In this document: piece by piece, positions 44,432 to 54,143 of the stretch
Layout: every line of letters begins with the position of its first letter
Numbering within the stretch: position 1 is the stretch's first letter
From: Vibrio lentus
GTDB lineage: Bacteria > Pseudomonadota > Gammaproteobacteria > Enterobacterales > Vibrionaceae
NCBI RefSeq assembly: GCF_030409755.1
Contig: NZ_JAUFQE010000002.1
Span: 1,674,001-1,738,000, forward strand
DNA length: 64,000 nucleotides
Direction: 5' to 3'
The notes under the pieces: model-generated
What the model saw: only the letters and a program-made list of their open reading frames with translations
What the model was told of the DNA's origin: nothing
Databases searched by the model: none
Translations under genes and position numbers: made by a program

Positions 44432-45691
44432 ATGGAAGTGTTAAAAGAAAAGAGTTTACTAAGCAACATCGGCGTTCAAGTCGTTATTGCAATGATCATC
44501 GGTACTGTAGTCGGTGCGATGATGGGTGACAGCGCAACTATGTTCGCTCCACTGGGTGCTATCTTCATCAATTTGATCAAGATGCTGGTTATTCCTCTAG
44601 TCGCGGTTGCCCTAATTTCAGGTGCTGCAGGTCTAGGTAATAGCTCATCGGCTGGTAAAGTCGGTGTAACAACACTGGGTTACTTTGCACTAACGTCTGC
44701 ACTTGCTGTAGCACTAGCGCTTGTAATGGGTGAAGTGTTCGAACCCGGTCGTGGTATCGATGTTTCTGGCGTTGAAGGCATGTTCTCTTCAGAATACGCT
44801 GCGAAAGGCGAACTTCCAACGTTCTGGGCAACCATCACTGGCATGATCCCTACCAACGTTTTCCAATCACTGAATGAAGCAAACATTCTGCAAATTCTCG
44901 TTTTCTGCTTATTCTTTGGTATTGCGATTTCTAAACAAGCAAAAGAGAAACGTGACCCTATCATCAACGGTGTAAATGCTATCGTTGACGCTATGGTATG
45001 GATGATCAACAAAGTTATGATCATTGCACCACTTGGCGTATTCGGCCTAATGGCTGAAGCAGTAGGTACGTTTGGTTTTGGCGCGCTTATGGTCGTGTTC
45101 AAGCTGTTCATTGTTTACATCGCTGCGATTCTTATCTTCGGCTTTGTTGCTTACCCACTGATGATTCAAATCTTCACTAAGACTTCAGCTAAGAAGTTCC
45201 TAGTAGCAATGAAGAAGCCTCAAGCGGTTGCACTATCAACAGCATCTTCAATGGCGACACTACCAGTAACAATGGAAACGGTAGAGAAAGAACTTGGCGT
45301 TCGCAACTCTACGGCTTCATTCGTTCTGCCTCTTGGTGCGACGATCAACATGTCTGGTAACGCAATTTACTACGGCCTAGTTGCTATCTTCTTTGCACAG
45401 CTGTTCAACATCGACCTGTCTATGGGCGCTTACGTTGCTATCATCGTAACCTCTACGCTAGGCGCAGTTGGTCAAGCTGGTGTTCCAGGTCCTTCTTTCC
45501 TAGTGGTTGCCGTTCTTCTAGCAGCTGGTATCCCTATCGAAGGTCTACCTCTGTTGTTCGCTCTAGACCGTATCTTCGACATGATTCGTACTGCTCTTAA
45601 CATCACTGGTGATGCAGCATGTGCAGTAATCGTTGATTCTCTAATCAAAGACGAAGAACAAGAAACTGAGCTACAAAAGCAACAAGCGTAA
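44432..45691 (+). CDS. Dicarboxylate/amino acid:cation symporter (DAACS family)
   Basis: The product (419 residues) is a sodium- or proton-coupled uptake protein of the GltP/DctA/SstT type. The family order is visible: eight membrane segments, a serine-rich hairpin ending STASSMATLPVT near residue 275, the unwound segment GATINMSGNAIYYG near 308, hairpin 2 GAVGQAGVPGPSF near 350 and the substrate-binding DRIFDMIRTALNITGD near 385. NMSGN replaces the usual NMDGT, so cation or substrate use may differ. ATG 44432 is close behind GAGG; GTG 44438 is an alternative start. It is monocistronic with a strong terminator. Confidence 0.88.
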   Translation: MEVLKEKSLLSNIGVQVVIAMIIGTVVGAMMGDSATMFAPLGAIFINLIKMLVIPLVAVALISGAAGLGNSSSAGKVGVTTLGYFALTSALAVALALVMGEVFEPGRGIDVSGVEGMFSSEYAAKGELPTFWATITGMIPTNVFQSLNEANILQILVFCLFFGIAISKQAKEKRDPIINGVNAIVDAMVWMINKVMIIAPLGVFGLMAEAVGTFGFGALMVVFKLFIVYIAAILIFGFVAYPLMIQIFTKTSAKKFLVAMKKPQAVALSTASSMATLPVTMETVEKELGVRNSTASFVLPLGATINMSGNAIYYGLVAIFFAQLFNIDLSMGAYVAIIVTSTLGAVGQAGVPGPSFLVVAVLLAAGIPIEGLPLLFALDRIFDMIRTALNITGDAACAVIVDSLIKDEEQETELQKQQA

Positions 45692-45750
45692 AGACTAAAC
45701 GTTAAGTTGATGGTTGATTATTAATTGAATTGATACCGCTGACATAAACG

Positions 45751-45789
45751 AAAAAATCCGAGAGCTTCACAGCCCTCGGATTTTTTTTT
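45751..45789. terminator. Bidirectional terminator after the symporter
   Basis: AAAAAATCCGAG and CTCGGATTTTTT pair across a 12-base loop, with T runs on both strands. It serves the symporter and the convergent binding-protein gene. Confidence 0.88.
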
Positions 45790-45817
45790 GTGTTCTAATT
45801 TTTAGGCGTTAGACGAA

Positions 45818-46600
45818 TTACAAATCAGCGCCATAGATATCAAACGTGAAGTACTTAGCGGCAATTTTGTCATAGGTACCGTTGGCTCTGATCTCTTCGA
45901 TGGCGTTGTTGAATTGTTTCGCCAGTTTTGAATCTTGCTTCCTTAACGCTAGTGCCGTGCCTTCGCCAATGTAGGCTTTGTCGGTTACTGCTTTGCCTTT
46001 GAATTCAAAACCCTCACCTTCTTTCTTGTCTAAGAAAGCCAATGACAGTTGATCTGAGTTGCCGAAGGTTAGATCTAGACGACCGTTTTGCAGATCCAGA
46101 TACACTTCATCTTGGCCGGTATAACGCTTAATGTTTGCCACATCGCCAAACTTGTCTGTTACGTAGCGATCATGAATCGTACCTTGCTGAACACCGATAG
46201 TTTTGCCCGCTAAGCCAGCCTCATCTACGCTGAACTCCGCGCTTTTAGCAGCAACAAATACGGCTGGTGTTTGGTAGTACTTATCGGTGAACAAAATCTT
46301 GCGCTTACGCTCTTCGGTAATACGCATCGACGCCATGATCACGTCTGACTTTCTCGCCAATAGACTTGGAATTAGCGAGTCCCAACTTTGTGAAACCCAA
46401 GTACAATCGAGTTTGGCTTGCTCACACAGTGCATCAGCTATCTCAATATCAAACCCGACAGGCACACCATCACTATTTTTGTAGTTGAATGGCGGATACG
46501 TAAAGTCTGACGCTAAACGGATTTCTTTCGCCTGTACTGTTGCACCAAGTAAAGCAGCCGCACAAGCGAGTCCTAGTATTATCTTTTTCATCATTGCCAT
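45818..46600 (-). CDS. Amino-acid ABC transporter substrate-binding protein (family 3)
   Basis: The 260-residue protein has a signal peptide (KKIILGLACAAALLGATVQA) and the family 3 periplasmic-binding fold seen in the His/Lys/Arg-binding proteins: IRLASDFTYPPFNY, VGFDIEIADALCEQ, DSLIPSLLARKSDVIMASMRITEERK and a conserved GEGTALALRK near 215. It begins one base after the hisC-like stop, so the two form an operon. No permease or ATPase gene is adjacent, so it either shares another transporter or acts as a sensor. The specific ligand is not determined. Confidence 0.88.
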   Translation of the reverse strand: MAMMKKIILGLACAAALLGATVQAKEIRLASDFTYPPFNYKNSDGVPVGFDIEIADALCEQAKLDCTWVSQSWDSLIPSLLARKSDVIMASMRITEERKRKILFTDKYYQTPAVFVAAKSAEFSVDEAGLAGKTIGVQQGTIHDRYVTDKFGDVANIKRYTGQDEVYLDLQNGRLDLTFGNSDQLSLAFLDKKEGEGFEFKGKAVTDKAYIGEGTALALRKQDSKLAKQFNNAIEEIRANGTYDKIAAKYFTFDIYGADL

Positions 46601-46601
46601 C

Positions 46602-47735
46602 CTAGATATGATCTTTATCGAGTTGAGATTGAGTTTTTTTATGTTGAATTTGTTTGTCTTGTTGATTCTGTCCTAATTCGGTTTGGTAGCGTAAAAGTGA
46701 CGCTATCACTTCCGCCATACTCTCTTGGCTACCAATACTGATTCGCACGCAATTACGTAAAGCCGGTTCGTGGTTTTGGTTCCTTGTTACAATGCCATCC
46801 TTCGTCAATACGCTAAACAGTTGATGCCCCGATTTTTGACGTAACAAAATGAAGTTGGTCGATGACGGATAAACGTGTTCAATAAAGTCGAACTGCATTA
46901 ACTCCGTAGCAAACTGATTACGAATCTCTACCAGTTTAGCGGTCGCCTGTTTCATCACGGCAACACGCTCATTAGATAACGCCTCTAAAACTATCTGAGA
47001 AGAACAATCTGGCATTGGGTAAGGGGGAATCAGCTTAGATACGTATTGCATCACGTTAGGGCTCGCCAAAATAAAGCCACAACGTACGGCTGCGAGTCCA
47101 AACGCTTTAGATAGAGTGCGAATCACGACTAGATGCGGATAACGCTCAATAAGGTTCACGGCCGATGTCTGAGGTTCAAATTCAATATACGCTTCATCGA
47201 CCACGACTAGCGATTTACCCACGGTTCCTTCTAGCACCTCAATAAGGTCAGCTTTTGGAATTACGTTGCCCGTTGGGTTGTTTGGTGAACAAAGAAAGAC
47301 AAGATTAACCAGTTCAGACTTCTGCACGATATCGGCGACATTAAGATTAAAGTCTTCTTGTAATGGTGAGTCTAATGTCTCGATAGCGAGTGCATCGGCG
47401 CAAAACTCGTACATTGCGTAAGTCGGAGAACAAATGAGGATATTGTCTTGTGCTGGTTTGCAAAAGGTTCTGATCAGTAAATCAATCGCTTCATCTGCAC
47501 CGCGAACCGCGACTGTCAGGGCATCAGTGCCACAGTAATCTTGGTAAGCCTTGGCAATGTCTTGCGGTAAGAAATCAGGATAACGATTGTAACCTTGCTC
47601 ATCTTCAAACAAAGTATTTTCCAGTTCATTGGCATTTAGCCAGACACGTCCATCGCCGCCAATTCTTCTTGCTGATTGATAAGGTATTAATTTTTTTACA
47701 GCTTGAGGCACTAAGTTATCAATAAAAGATGTCAA
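46602..47735 (-). CDS. Histidinol-phosphate aminotransferase-like enzyme (HisC family)
   Basis: This 377-residue class I/II PLP aminotransferase resembles HisC. The PLP lysine is in RTLSKAFGLAAVRCGF near residue 215, the NPTGN motif is near 155, and VVDEAYIEF near 182. The N-terminus AVKKLIPYQSARRIGGDG and LNANELEN are HisC-like. It lies away from any his operon and shares a transcript with an amino-acid-binding protein, so it may act in amino-acid turnover rather than histidine synthesis. The C-terminal 25 residues are a Gln/Lys-rich tail. Confidence 0.85.
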   Translation of the reverse strand: MTSFIDNLVPQAVKKLIPYQSARRIGGDGRVWLNANELENTLFEDEQGYNRYPDFLPQDIAKAYQDYCGTDALTVAVRGADEAIDLLIRTFCKPAQDNILICSPTYAMYEFCADALAIETLDSPLQEDFNLNVADIVQKSELVNLVFLCSPNNPTGNVIPKADLIEVLEGTVGKSLVVVDEAYIEFEPQTSAVNLIERYPHLVVIRTLSKAFGLAAVRCGFILASPNVMQYVSKLIPPYPMPDCSSQIVLEALSNERVAVMKQATAKLVEIRNQFATELMQFDFIEHVYPSSTNFILLRQKSGHQLFSVLTKDGIVTRNQNHEPALRNCVRISIGSQESMAEVIASLLRYQTELGQNQQDKQIQHKKTQSQLDKDHI

Positions 47736-47915
47736 GAAGCTATCCCTTTCATGTAATTACGATTCCTTCATCACTGCCTTTATATTCAATATATGTAACT
47801 TATACACATATTGAATCACAAATGATGATTAAGTATTTACATTCAAACAGAACACTATTGATAAATGAATCGAAATAATCACATAATAGCCATGATAAAA
47901 AGTCATAGGTAAAGC

Positions 47916-48803
47916 ATGAATAAAACTCTCCCTTCAACAAAAACACTGCTCGCGTTCTTGTCTACAGCTAAGCACCTCAACTTTACACGTGCGGCACATG
48001 AGCTCAATGTCACGCAAGGGGCGGTAAGCCGTCAGGTCCTGTCGTTTGAAGAAAGTCTCGGGTGCGATCTTTTCTACCGACATGCTCGCGGGTTGTCATT
48101 AACACCTAAGGGAGAAGAACTGGTTCCGCTGATTCAAGATACCATCCAACAACTGCAATCGGCGTTAAATCAAGTTGCCAGCTCTCCATCGAAGATCAAA
48201 CTCAACGCACCAAGTTGTATCACCTCTTGGCTATTGCCTAAGCTGATGTCATTTCAACAAGCCTTTCCTGAAATTGATGTAGAGTTGACCTCAACCATTA
48301 AGCACGTTTTCGAACCAAGCTTTGATCCTTTTGATGCCGTCATTACCTATGGCAAGAAGCCAAGCCAACAATCGATTGTTAGTCAACTCTTGTTCAACGA
48401 GCAACTGGCGCCCGTCTGCCAAGCACAAAGTATTAAACCCAGTCACCTTGCTAGTGGTACCTCCTCTCTAATCAAGCCACATAAACTTGCTCAATACACA
48501 TGGCTACACGCCAATAACGAACAAAGTGACTGGCGACTTTGGTTAGAACATATTGGAAGTCATGACCTTTCAAGCAAGAAAAACCAGCAATTCGCAACAC
48601 TCGATCAAGCGATGAACGCCGCAATACAAGGTTTTGGGATTGCGATTGGCGACATCACTCTCGCCAAGCAAGACATCGATTTAGGGAGATTGGTTAAGGT
48701 TAGTGAAGGAAGTATCTTTTCTGGCAACGGTTATTTTTTACTGCAACCTAAAAACCGTCAAAACCCTTCCCTATCAACTCTGGTTGACTGGCTTGTTGAT
48801 TAA
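47916..48803 (+). CDS. LysR-family transcriptional regulator
   Basis: The 295-residue protein has the LysR helix-turn-helix at residues 20-65 (HLNFTRAAHELNVTQGAVSRQVLSFEE-type) and a C-terminal effector domain closest in style to GcvA-type regulators (SCITSWLLPKLMSFQQAFPEI). It is divergent from the hisC-like gene, with 180 bases between them, the standard layout for a LysR protein controlling the neighbouring operon. The effector is unknown; an amino acid would fit. Confidence 0.88.
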   Translation: MNKTLPSTKTLLAFLSTAKHLNFTRAAHELNVTQGAVSRQVLSFEESLGCDLFYRHARGLSLTPKGEELVPLIQDTIQQLQSALNQVASSPSKIKLNAPSCITSWLLPKLMSFQQAFPEIDVELTSTIKHVFEPSFDPFDAVITYGKKPSQQSIVSQLLFNEQLAPVCQAQSIKPSHLASGTSSLIKPHKLAQYTWLHANNEQSDWRLWLEHIGSHDLSSKKNQQFATLDQAMNAAIQGFGIAIGDITLAKQDIDLGRLVKVSEGSIFSGNGYFLLQPKNRQNPSLSTLVDWLVD

Positions 48804-49092
48804 CGGCCTATCAAAGTTGCCAATTCAAGACCATCAAAGCTTGAGTTGCTCGTCATAATGAGAATTTTACGATTCTCAAAATAAAACTATTTCTCGGTAG
48901 CTACGTATTGGTGTTTAGAGATTAGAACGGACGTTTATTTAACTAGTTGAAAAGAAAATTAATTCAACTTTTTACGTCAGAAATTCTATCCCAATGGATA
49001 AAATGGCATTCGAATTGCTTTGTCATAGATAACCCAACCAATATACAGCAGGTTGCATCAATAACATTGCAGCTTGTCACGGAGGATAGGCT

Positions 49093-49341
49093 ATGACCTT
49101 ACAAAGACATACATATTACGGCTTAATTCACCACGGAATTAAAACCTTATTAATAGATAGAATTGGCCACTTCACAGAACGCGAATATCACGAGTATCTT
49201 GATCTGACGACCGGAAAATCAACGTGTTTTGCGATGAGTGAGCAAGAGCTTGAAAACACTTTAGACACGTTGAAGAGTGAGGGCTACCTTGAAGATATCA
49301 AAAAACTGATCCCACGCTACCAAACATCGTCGATGCGGTGA
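49093..49341 (+). CDS. Small uncharacterised protein (82 aa)
   Basis: I do not recognise this gene. It encodes 82 residues with a good ribosome site (GGAGG, 9 bases before ATG) and is followed by a hairpin. The sequence has charged helical parts (SEQELENTLDTLKSEGYLEDIKKL) and no signal peptide, membrane segment or cysteine motif. It lies alone between the LysR gene and yciB. The ribosome site, length and balanced composition suggest that it is real; relatives may be confined to Vibrio. Confidence 0.65.
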   Translation: MTLQRHTYYGLIHHGIKTLLIDRIGHFTEREYHEYLDLTTGKSTCFAMSEQELENTLDTLKSEGYLEDIKKLIPRYQTSSMR

Positions 49342-49372
49342 CAAGGAGTTCAAACAAAATAGTTTTGCAGCC

Positions 49373-49409
49373 AATTGTCTCGGGCTATTTAGCATCGAGG
49401 CAATTTTGG
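49373..49409 (+). terminator. Likely terminator after the small gene
   Basis: AATTGTCTCG and CGAGGCAATT pair (10 bp, one T-G) around a 13-base loop, followed by TTTTGGTT. It lies 32 bases past the small gene and 43 bases before yciB. Confidence 0.5.
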
Positions 49410-49451
49410 TTAGACTGTCTGCAACTCAACTAACTGGATACTCAGTGCCAC

Positions 49452-50018
49452 ATGAAGCAAATTCTTGATTTCATTCCTCTCATTATTTTCTTTGCGCTTT
49501 ACAAGATGTACGACATCTACACGGCTACAGGTGCATTGATTGTTGCTTCCGCAGTACAAATCGTTTTGACGTACATCATCTACAAGAAAGTAGAGAAAAT
49601 GCAGATCATCACATTTCTGATGGTTGCCGTATTTGGTGGCATGACCATTTTCTTGCATGACGACAATTTCATTAAGTGGAAAGTGACTATAGTTTATGCG
49701 CTATTTGCTATCGGCCTGACAGTCAGTCATCTAATGGGCAAATCAGCGATTAAAGGTATGTTGGGTAAAGAGATCTCTCTTCCTGAAGCGGTATGGGGCA
49801 AGATCAACTGGGCTTGGACTCTGTTCTTCACATTGTGTGCAATCCTCAATGTTTACGTTGCTTTCAACCTGCCTTTGGATGTGTGGGTCAACTTCAAAGT
49901 GTTTGGCTTACTGATCGCTACTTTTGCATTTACCTTGCTAACGGGTGTTTATATCTACAAGCATCTACCAAAAGATCAGCAGAAAGAGTTAACGGATAAA
50001 AATACCGACGAGAAATAA
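49452..50018 (+). CDS. yciB: Inner membrane-spanning protein YciB
   Basis: YciB (IspA-like septation protein A) is an inner-membrane protein linked to envelope and septum integrity. The 188-residue product opens [18 protein letters not shown], a family hallmark, and has about five membrane segments, with [15 protein letters not shown] in the middle and [11 protein letters not shown] near residue 120. The acidic tail ends DKNTDEK. As in E. coli, yciA is the next gene. Confidence 0.93.
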   Translation: MKQILDFIPLIIFFALYKMYDIYTATGALIVASAVQIVLTYIIYKKVEKMQIITFLMVAVFGGMTIFLHDDNFIKWKVTIVYALFAIGLTVSHLMGKSAIKGMLGKEISLPEAVWGKINWAWTLFFTLCAILNVYVAFNLPLDVWVNFKVFGLLIATFAFTLLTGVYIYKHLPKDQQKELTDKNTDEK

Positions 50019-50078
50019 CCCTTAGGGATGAGTCCGCATCCCCTTTTTGATACAATTATTATCAATATGCGATTTAAC

Positions 50079-50111
50079 AGTGGCCAATGATACTCGTGAT
50101 CATTGGCCACT
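50079..50111. other. Strong hairpin between yciB and yciA
   Basis: AGTGGCCAATGA and TCATTGGCCACT form a perfect 12-bp stem with a 9-base loop. The following GGTTGTTTGTGTT is only a weak T tract, so it may be an inefficient terminator or a processing element. Confidence 0.6.
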
Positions 50112-50213
50112 GGTTGTTTGTGTTCGGTGAATACGTTAAAAATACGACCACCACGAGTCCCGCAAACACATCTATTTTAATTTAAAACAATCAATACCAT
50201 TAAGAGTACAACA

Positions 50214-50612
50214 ATGACTATTCAATCAACTTTGAACCCGATTGGTTCTTTACTTCTTCGCACCTTGGCGATGCCCTCTGATACCAATGCAGCAGGTCAA
50301 ATATTCGGTGGTTGGATAATGTCTCAACTGGATCTGGCTGGCGGCATACTGGCGAAAGAGATCTCAAACGGAAAAATAGTCACCGTGTCAGTATCAAGCA
50401 TCGAATTCAAACAGCCAGTATCGGTTGGCGATGTGGTCTGTGTTTATGGCGACTGCACCAAGATTGGCCGAAGCTCGATGAATATCGACCTAGAGGTATG
50501 GGTTAAGCCGGTACTTGATCACGGCATCGGAGATCGTTACAAGGTATGTGGCGCGACATTCAACTACGTTGCTGTAGACGAAAGCGGTAAGCCTCGCCCA
50601 ATCAACAAATAG
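50214..50612 (+). CDS. yciA: Acyl-CoA thioesterase YciA
   Basis: YciA hydrolyses a wide range of acyl-CoA thioesters. The 132-residue hotdog-fold protein has PSDTNAAGQIFGGWIMSQLDLAGG near residue 20, with the catalytic Asp in MPSDTNAAG, VSSIEFKQPVSVGDVV, and the C-terminal TFNYVAVDE. The length and motifs match the family. Downstream, a yciI homologue and the pilotin gene lie 193 bases on, probably as a separate unit. Confidence 0.93.
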   Translation: MTIQSTLNPIGSLLLRTLAMPSDTNAAGQIFGGWIMSQLDLAGGILAKEISNGKIVTVSVSSIEFKQPVSVGDVVCVYGDCTKIGRSSMNIDLEVWVKPVLDHGIGDRYKVCGATFNYVAVDESGKPRPINK

Positions 50613-50805
50613 TCCTTCGACGACCTTATCTCTCTCAAAGGTCTTTAGTCATTTCGATTAAAAATGCTAAAGACCTTCTCACTCTGCCGCACCATTTCAC
50701 AATTTCTTATCATTAGCTCTTCCAATACCCATTAGTTCGCGTAAATTAGCCAGATAAATAATTTAACCGCTCTAATTCAGTGAAGTAACATAAGGATATC
50801 TCAAC

Positions 50806-51102
50806 ATGTGGTACGTAATTTTTTCTCAAGACGTCGAAAACTCATTAGAAAAACGCCTAAGTGTTCGCCCACAACATCTAGAACGCCTACAAACACTTCA
50901 CGATGAAGGTCGACTTCTAACAGCAGGCCCAATGCCAGCTATCGATTCAGATAACCCTGGTGAAGCGGGTTTCACAGGTTCTACTGTGATCGCTGAGTTC
51001 AACTCTTTAGAAGACGCACAAGCATGGGCCGACGCAGACCCGTACATTGATGCTGGCGTCTACCAAAACGTCATTGTAAAACCATTCAAGAAAGTATTTT
51101 AA
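50806..51102 (+). CDS. yciI: YciI-like protein
   Basis: This 98-residue protein has the ferredoxin-like alpha-beta fold of the YciI family. The conserved residues are His39-type within [18 protein letters not shown] and the Asp of [11 protein letters not shown], followed by [18 protein letters not shown]. The family is thought to have dehydrochlorinase-like or nucleotide-binding roles, but no reaction is established for YciI. It ends one base before the pilotin gene, so the two are coupled. Confidence 0.9.
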   Translation: MWYVIFSQDVENSLEKRLSVRPQHLERLQTLHDEGRLLTAGPMPAIDSDNPGEAGFTGSTVIAEFNSLEDAQAWADADPYIDAGVYQNVIVKPFKKVF

Positions 51103-51103
51103 C

Positions 51104-51499
51104 GTGAAAAAATGGATTATTGGCTCACTGGCAGCGGTTCTGCTTGCAGGCTGTGCTTCAAGCGAGCAAGACAAACAAAGACAGCTTGAAATGATGGCGC
51201 AGCACCGTGCTGGCGTTTTATCTGCAGGCCTGCCGATTGAATATGGCCCACTGTCAGTCATGCGTGTACTTGCGAAAAACACCGTGATTGAGATCATGAT
51301 GATCTACAACCAAGATGCAAAAGGTGCTAAGCCTTTAAACCAAGTTGTCGATATGAGTGTGAATAGCTACTGCACCAACTCAGAAGTAAGAGCAAACCTA
51401 GACATGGGCTTGGCTTACAACATCAAGATTCGCAACACTCGCGGACAATTGATGGTTGAGAAGCTGATCAGCAAAGATACTTGCCAGAGCAGCAGCTAG
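51104..51499 (+). CDS. Lipoprotein, AspS-type pilotin of the type II secretion system
   Basis: The 131-residue product starts at GTG 51104, one base after the yciI stop, and has a lipobox LLAGC at residues 14-18, so the mature protein should be a lipoprotein. The C-terminal part has two cysteines (NSYCTN and KDTC) that could form the disulfide of AspS pilotins, and the phrase LAYNIKIRNTRGQLMVEKLI fits that family. AspS carries the secretin GspD to the outer membrane in Vibrio. In V. cholerae the pilotin gene also neighbours metE. The call rests on motif and context; no other secretion gene is present here. Confidence 0.7.
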   Translation: MKKWIIGSLAAVLLAGCASSEQDKQRQLEMMAQHRAGVLSAGLPIEYGPLSVMRVLAKNTVIEIMMIYNQDAKGAKPLNQVVDMSVNSYCTNSEVRANLDMGLAYNIKIRNTRGQLMVEKLISKDTCQSSS

Positions 51500-51527
51500 A
51501 TTCGATATTCGAGCAAGCATTAAACAG

Positions 51528-51557
51528 AAAGGCCTCGCATTTGCGAGGCCTTTTTTG
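51528..51557. terminator. Terminator between the pilotin gene and metE
   Basis: AAAGGCCTCGCA and TGCGAGGCCTTT form a 12-bp stem with a two-base centre and six T residues. The minus side has an interrupted T run. Confidence 0.9.
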
Positions 51558-51605
51558 TAGTTCATCGTGGATTAGCGGGTAATCAAACCCTAGTATTAGT
51601 TATGC

Positions 51606-53954
51606 TCAAGCTTCTGAGGCTTCCCACTCTTTAGGCAGTGTCTTAGTCGCCGAAACTAAGTTAGTTAGTGCGGCTTCTGTCTCTGCCCAGTTACGCGTCT
51701 TTAATCCACAATCTGGGTTCGCCCACAAACGTTCTGCTGGGATTTTTTCTGCGGCTTTCTTAAGTAAATCCACAATCCACTCTTCTGAAGGAATGTTCGG
51801 CGAGTGAATATCGTAAACACCGGGGCCAATCGCATTCGGGTAGTTGAACTCTTCAAACGCTTTCAGCAGTTCCATGTTCGAACGAGAAGTCTCAATGGTA
51901 ATCACATCGGCATCTAGCGCGGCCACTGAATCAATGATCTCGTTGAACTCGCTGTAACACATGTGGGTGTGGATCTGAGTCTCAGGCTTGGCACTCGCTG
52001 CTGAAATCTTAAAAGCATCCACTGCCCACTCTAAATATTCGGCATGGTCACGCTTTTTCAGTGGCAAGCCTTCGCGAATAGCAGGCTCATCAATTTGAAT
52101 AATGTTAATGCCTGCGTCTTGTAAATCCGACACTTCATCACGCAGCGCAAACGCCAATTGATTGGTGATCTCTTTACGTGAGATATCTTCACGCGGGAAT
52201 GTCCAACATAAGATAGTGACAGGCCCTGTAAGCATGCCTTTCATCTGCTTTGAAGTCAGAGATTGAGCATAGGTAGACCATTCCACCGTCATCGGCTTTT
52301 CACGCTCAATATCCGCAACAACGATTGCTGGTTTCACGCAGCGAGAGCCATAACTTTGTACCCAGCCAAACTTAGTCGTTTGGAAGCCGGCTAGGTTTTC
52401 TGCAAAGTATTCCACCATGTCATTACGCTCAGCTTCACCATGCACAAGCACATCTAAATCAAGGGCTTCCTGACGTTTGACCGCATCCGCAATGTGACCT
52501 TTTAGTGCGTTGGTGTATTCCGCTTCACTCAATTGACCAGTGCGGTAAGCACTACGCTGAACTCGGATCTCACCTGTTTGTGGGAATGAACCGATCGTTG
52601 TGGTTGGTAACAACGGTAAGCCGAGAACTTCAGACTGATGCGCCGCACGTTCTGCATAAGGCGCACTTCGCTCTGCTAACGCTTTAGTGATGGTATTAAG
52701 GCGCTCTTGTACCTGAGGCTTATTCACATGAGTCGCGCTCTTACGAGCAACAATTGGTTGGCTGTACGTCTCACACGCTAAGATGGCATTATGATCGCCA
52801 TCTAACGCGGCCCCCAATAAACTCACCTCAGTGACTTTTTGTTTCGCGAAAGCAAACCAACTCTTCACTTCTTCGCTGAGCGAATCTTCTAACTCCAAAT
52901 CTACCGGGCTATGCAGCAAAGAACATGAACTAGCCACCCACAGTTTGTCTCCTAGCTTCTCTTTCACTGGCTGTAATCGCTCCAGTTGCGTGGCCAAATC
53001 AGCTCGCCACACATTACGACCGTTAATCGCCCCTGCAGAAAGCACCCAATCTTCCGGTAGCTTGTTTACCACTTCATCAAGTTGCTGCGGTGCTGCAGCC
53101 AAGTCGATGTGTAAGCCGTTGACGGGCAGCTCTACGATTTTATCTAGCGTGTCTGTCACCGAATCAAAGTAAGTGGTAAGCAATAGTTTTACATCGCCTT
53201 GAATCACTTGATAAGCCAGTTTGAATGAATCTACCCACTTAGTCTCAAGTTCCAGAGAGAGAATGGGTTCATCGATTTGAACCCACTCAACACCCAGCTT
53301 AGCGAGTTTTGCCAAAATAGCTTGGTAAGCGGTAAGAAGACGTGGAAGTAGAGATAAGCGGTCAAAGTCCTCTTCTACTTCTTTGCCTAAGTACAAGTAA
53401 GAGAGTGGTCCAAGAAGTACAGGCTTAACTTTGTGTCCTGCTTTGATCGCTTCGTTCACTTCGTCAAACAGCTGCGGCCAACTCACTTCAAACGAATCAT
53501 CTTTACTGAACTCAGGAACAATGTAGTGGTAATTGGTGTTGAACCACTTGGTCATGTCAGAAGCCGCTGAACTGTCTTTCGTGACATCATTCGACGTATG
53601 CGTACCACCGCAGCAAGTAGATTGAACTTGAGACTGACCACGACCAACGCGGAACAAGGTATCTAAATCTGGGAAAGCTTTTTCATCTTCAGAACCACCA
53701 GCATGACGCTTGGGAACATGGCCTAGAAGTAGCGTCGTTGTCAGAACATGGTCGTACCATGCAAAGTCACCCGCAGTTGCAAAGCTAAGATTCGCGTCGG
53801 TTTGTACATTCCAGTTACGCTTTCTTAGCTCGCTGCCGAGCTGCTTAAGCTCTGATTGGTTAATCTCACCGCGCCAGTATTTTTCTAGTGTAAATTTAAG
53901 TTCGCGTTTTTCACCGATGCGTGGGTAACCAAGAATATGCGTTGTTGTCGTCAT
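51606..53954 (-). CDS. metE: Cobalamin-independent methionine synthase
   Basis: MetE methylates homocysteine from 5-methyltetrahydropteroyl-triglutamate. The 782-residue product (E. coli 753) has the two beta-alpha barrels of the family. The zinc site is complete: His and Cys in [10 protein letters not shown], Glu in TIETSRSNM and Cys in [11 protein letters not shown]. Residues about 107-128 form an insertion of some 15 extra residues containing CCGG (53571-53636), between GRG and [11 protein letters not shown], absent from E. coli MetE. It is divergent from its activator gene metR. Confidence 0.97.
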   Translation of the reverse strand: MTTTTHILGYPRIGEKRELKFTLEKYWRGEINQSELKQLGSELRKRNWNVQTDANLSFATAGDFAWYDHVLTTTLLLGHVPKRHAGGSEDEKAFPDLDTLFRVGRGQSQVQSTCCGGTHTSNDVTKDSSAASDMTKWFNTNYHYIVPEFSKDDSFEVSWPQLFDEVNEAIKAGHKVKPVLLGPLSYLYLGKEVEEDFDRLSLLPRLLTAYQAILAKLAKLGVEWVQIDEPILSLELETKWVDSFKLAYQVIQGDVKLLLTTYFDSVTDTLDKIVELPVNGLHIDLAAAPQQLDEVVNKLPEDWVLSAGAINGRNVWRADLATQLERLQPVKEKLGDKLWVASSCSLLHSPVDLELEDSLSEEVKSWFAFAKQKVTEVSLLGAALDGDHNAILACETYSQPIVARKSATHVNKPQVQERLNTITKALAERSAPYAERAAHQSEVLGLPLLPTTTIGSFPQTGEIRVQRSAYRTGQLSEAEYTNALKGHIADAVKRQEALDLDVLVHGEAERNDMVEYFAENLAGFQTTKFGWVQSYGSRCVKPAIVVADIEREKPMTVEWSTYAQSLTSKQMKGMLTGPVTILCWTFPREDISRKEITNQLAFALRDEVSDLQDAGINIIQIDEPAIREGLPLKKRDHAEYLEWAVDAFKISAASAKPETQIHTHMCYSEFNEIIDSVAALDADVITIETSRSNMELLKAFEEFNYPNAIGPGVYDIHSPNIPSEEWIVDLLKKAAEKIPAERLWANPDCGLKTRNWAETEAALTNLVSATKTLPKEWEASEA

Positions 53955-54022
53955 GAGTCTGTTCCTTATTCGATAATTTTAATTTCCGGTCAGACTGCCT
54001 GTGATGATTTCATTTTTTACAA

Positions 54023-54038
54023 AGGCGTCTGGATGGCT
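54023..54038. promoter_or_regulatory. Possible MetJ operator upstream of metE
   Basis: Two adjacent 8-mers, AGGCGTCT and GGATGGCT, resemble MetJ boxes (consensus AGACGTCT); read on the minus strand the first is AGACGCCT, 7 of 8. The site is 69 bases upstream of metE. Confidence 0.4.
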
Positions 54039-54075
54039 AAACTATCGCCTTAATCCGATCTATGAACAACGTCCA

Positions 54076-54110
54076 AATATTCATCTTGTTTATTAATAAT
54101 ATTCATCTTG
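54076..54110. repeat. 13-bp direct repeats in the metE-metR region
   Basis: AATATTCATCTTG is present at 54076-54088 and at 54098-54110, a perfect repeat with a 22-bp period, about two helical turns. The position between divergent metE and metR suggests a dimer-binding site, possibly MetR. Confidence 0.55.
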
Positions 54111-54143
54111 AATCATCCAAAGATGAACAGTTTAAATCCATCT

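Noticed and set aside
50046..50066. Fur-box-like AT-rich sequence between yciB and yciA
   Set aside because: Only one half resembles the Fur consensus and neither neighbour is an iron gene.
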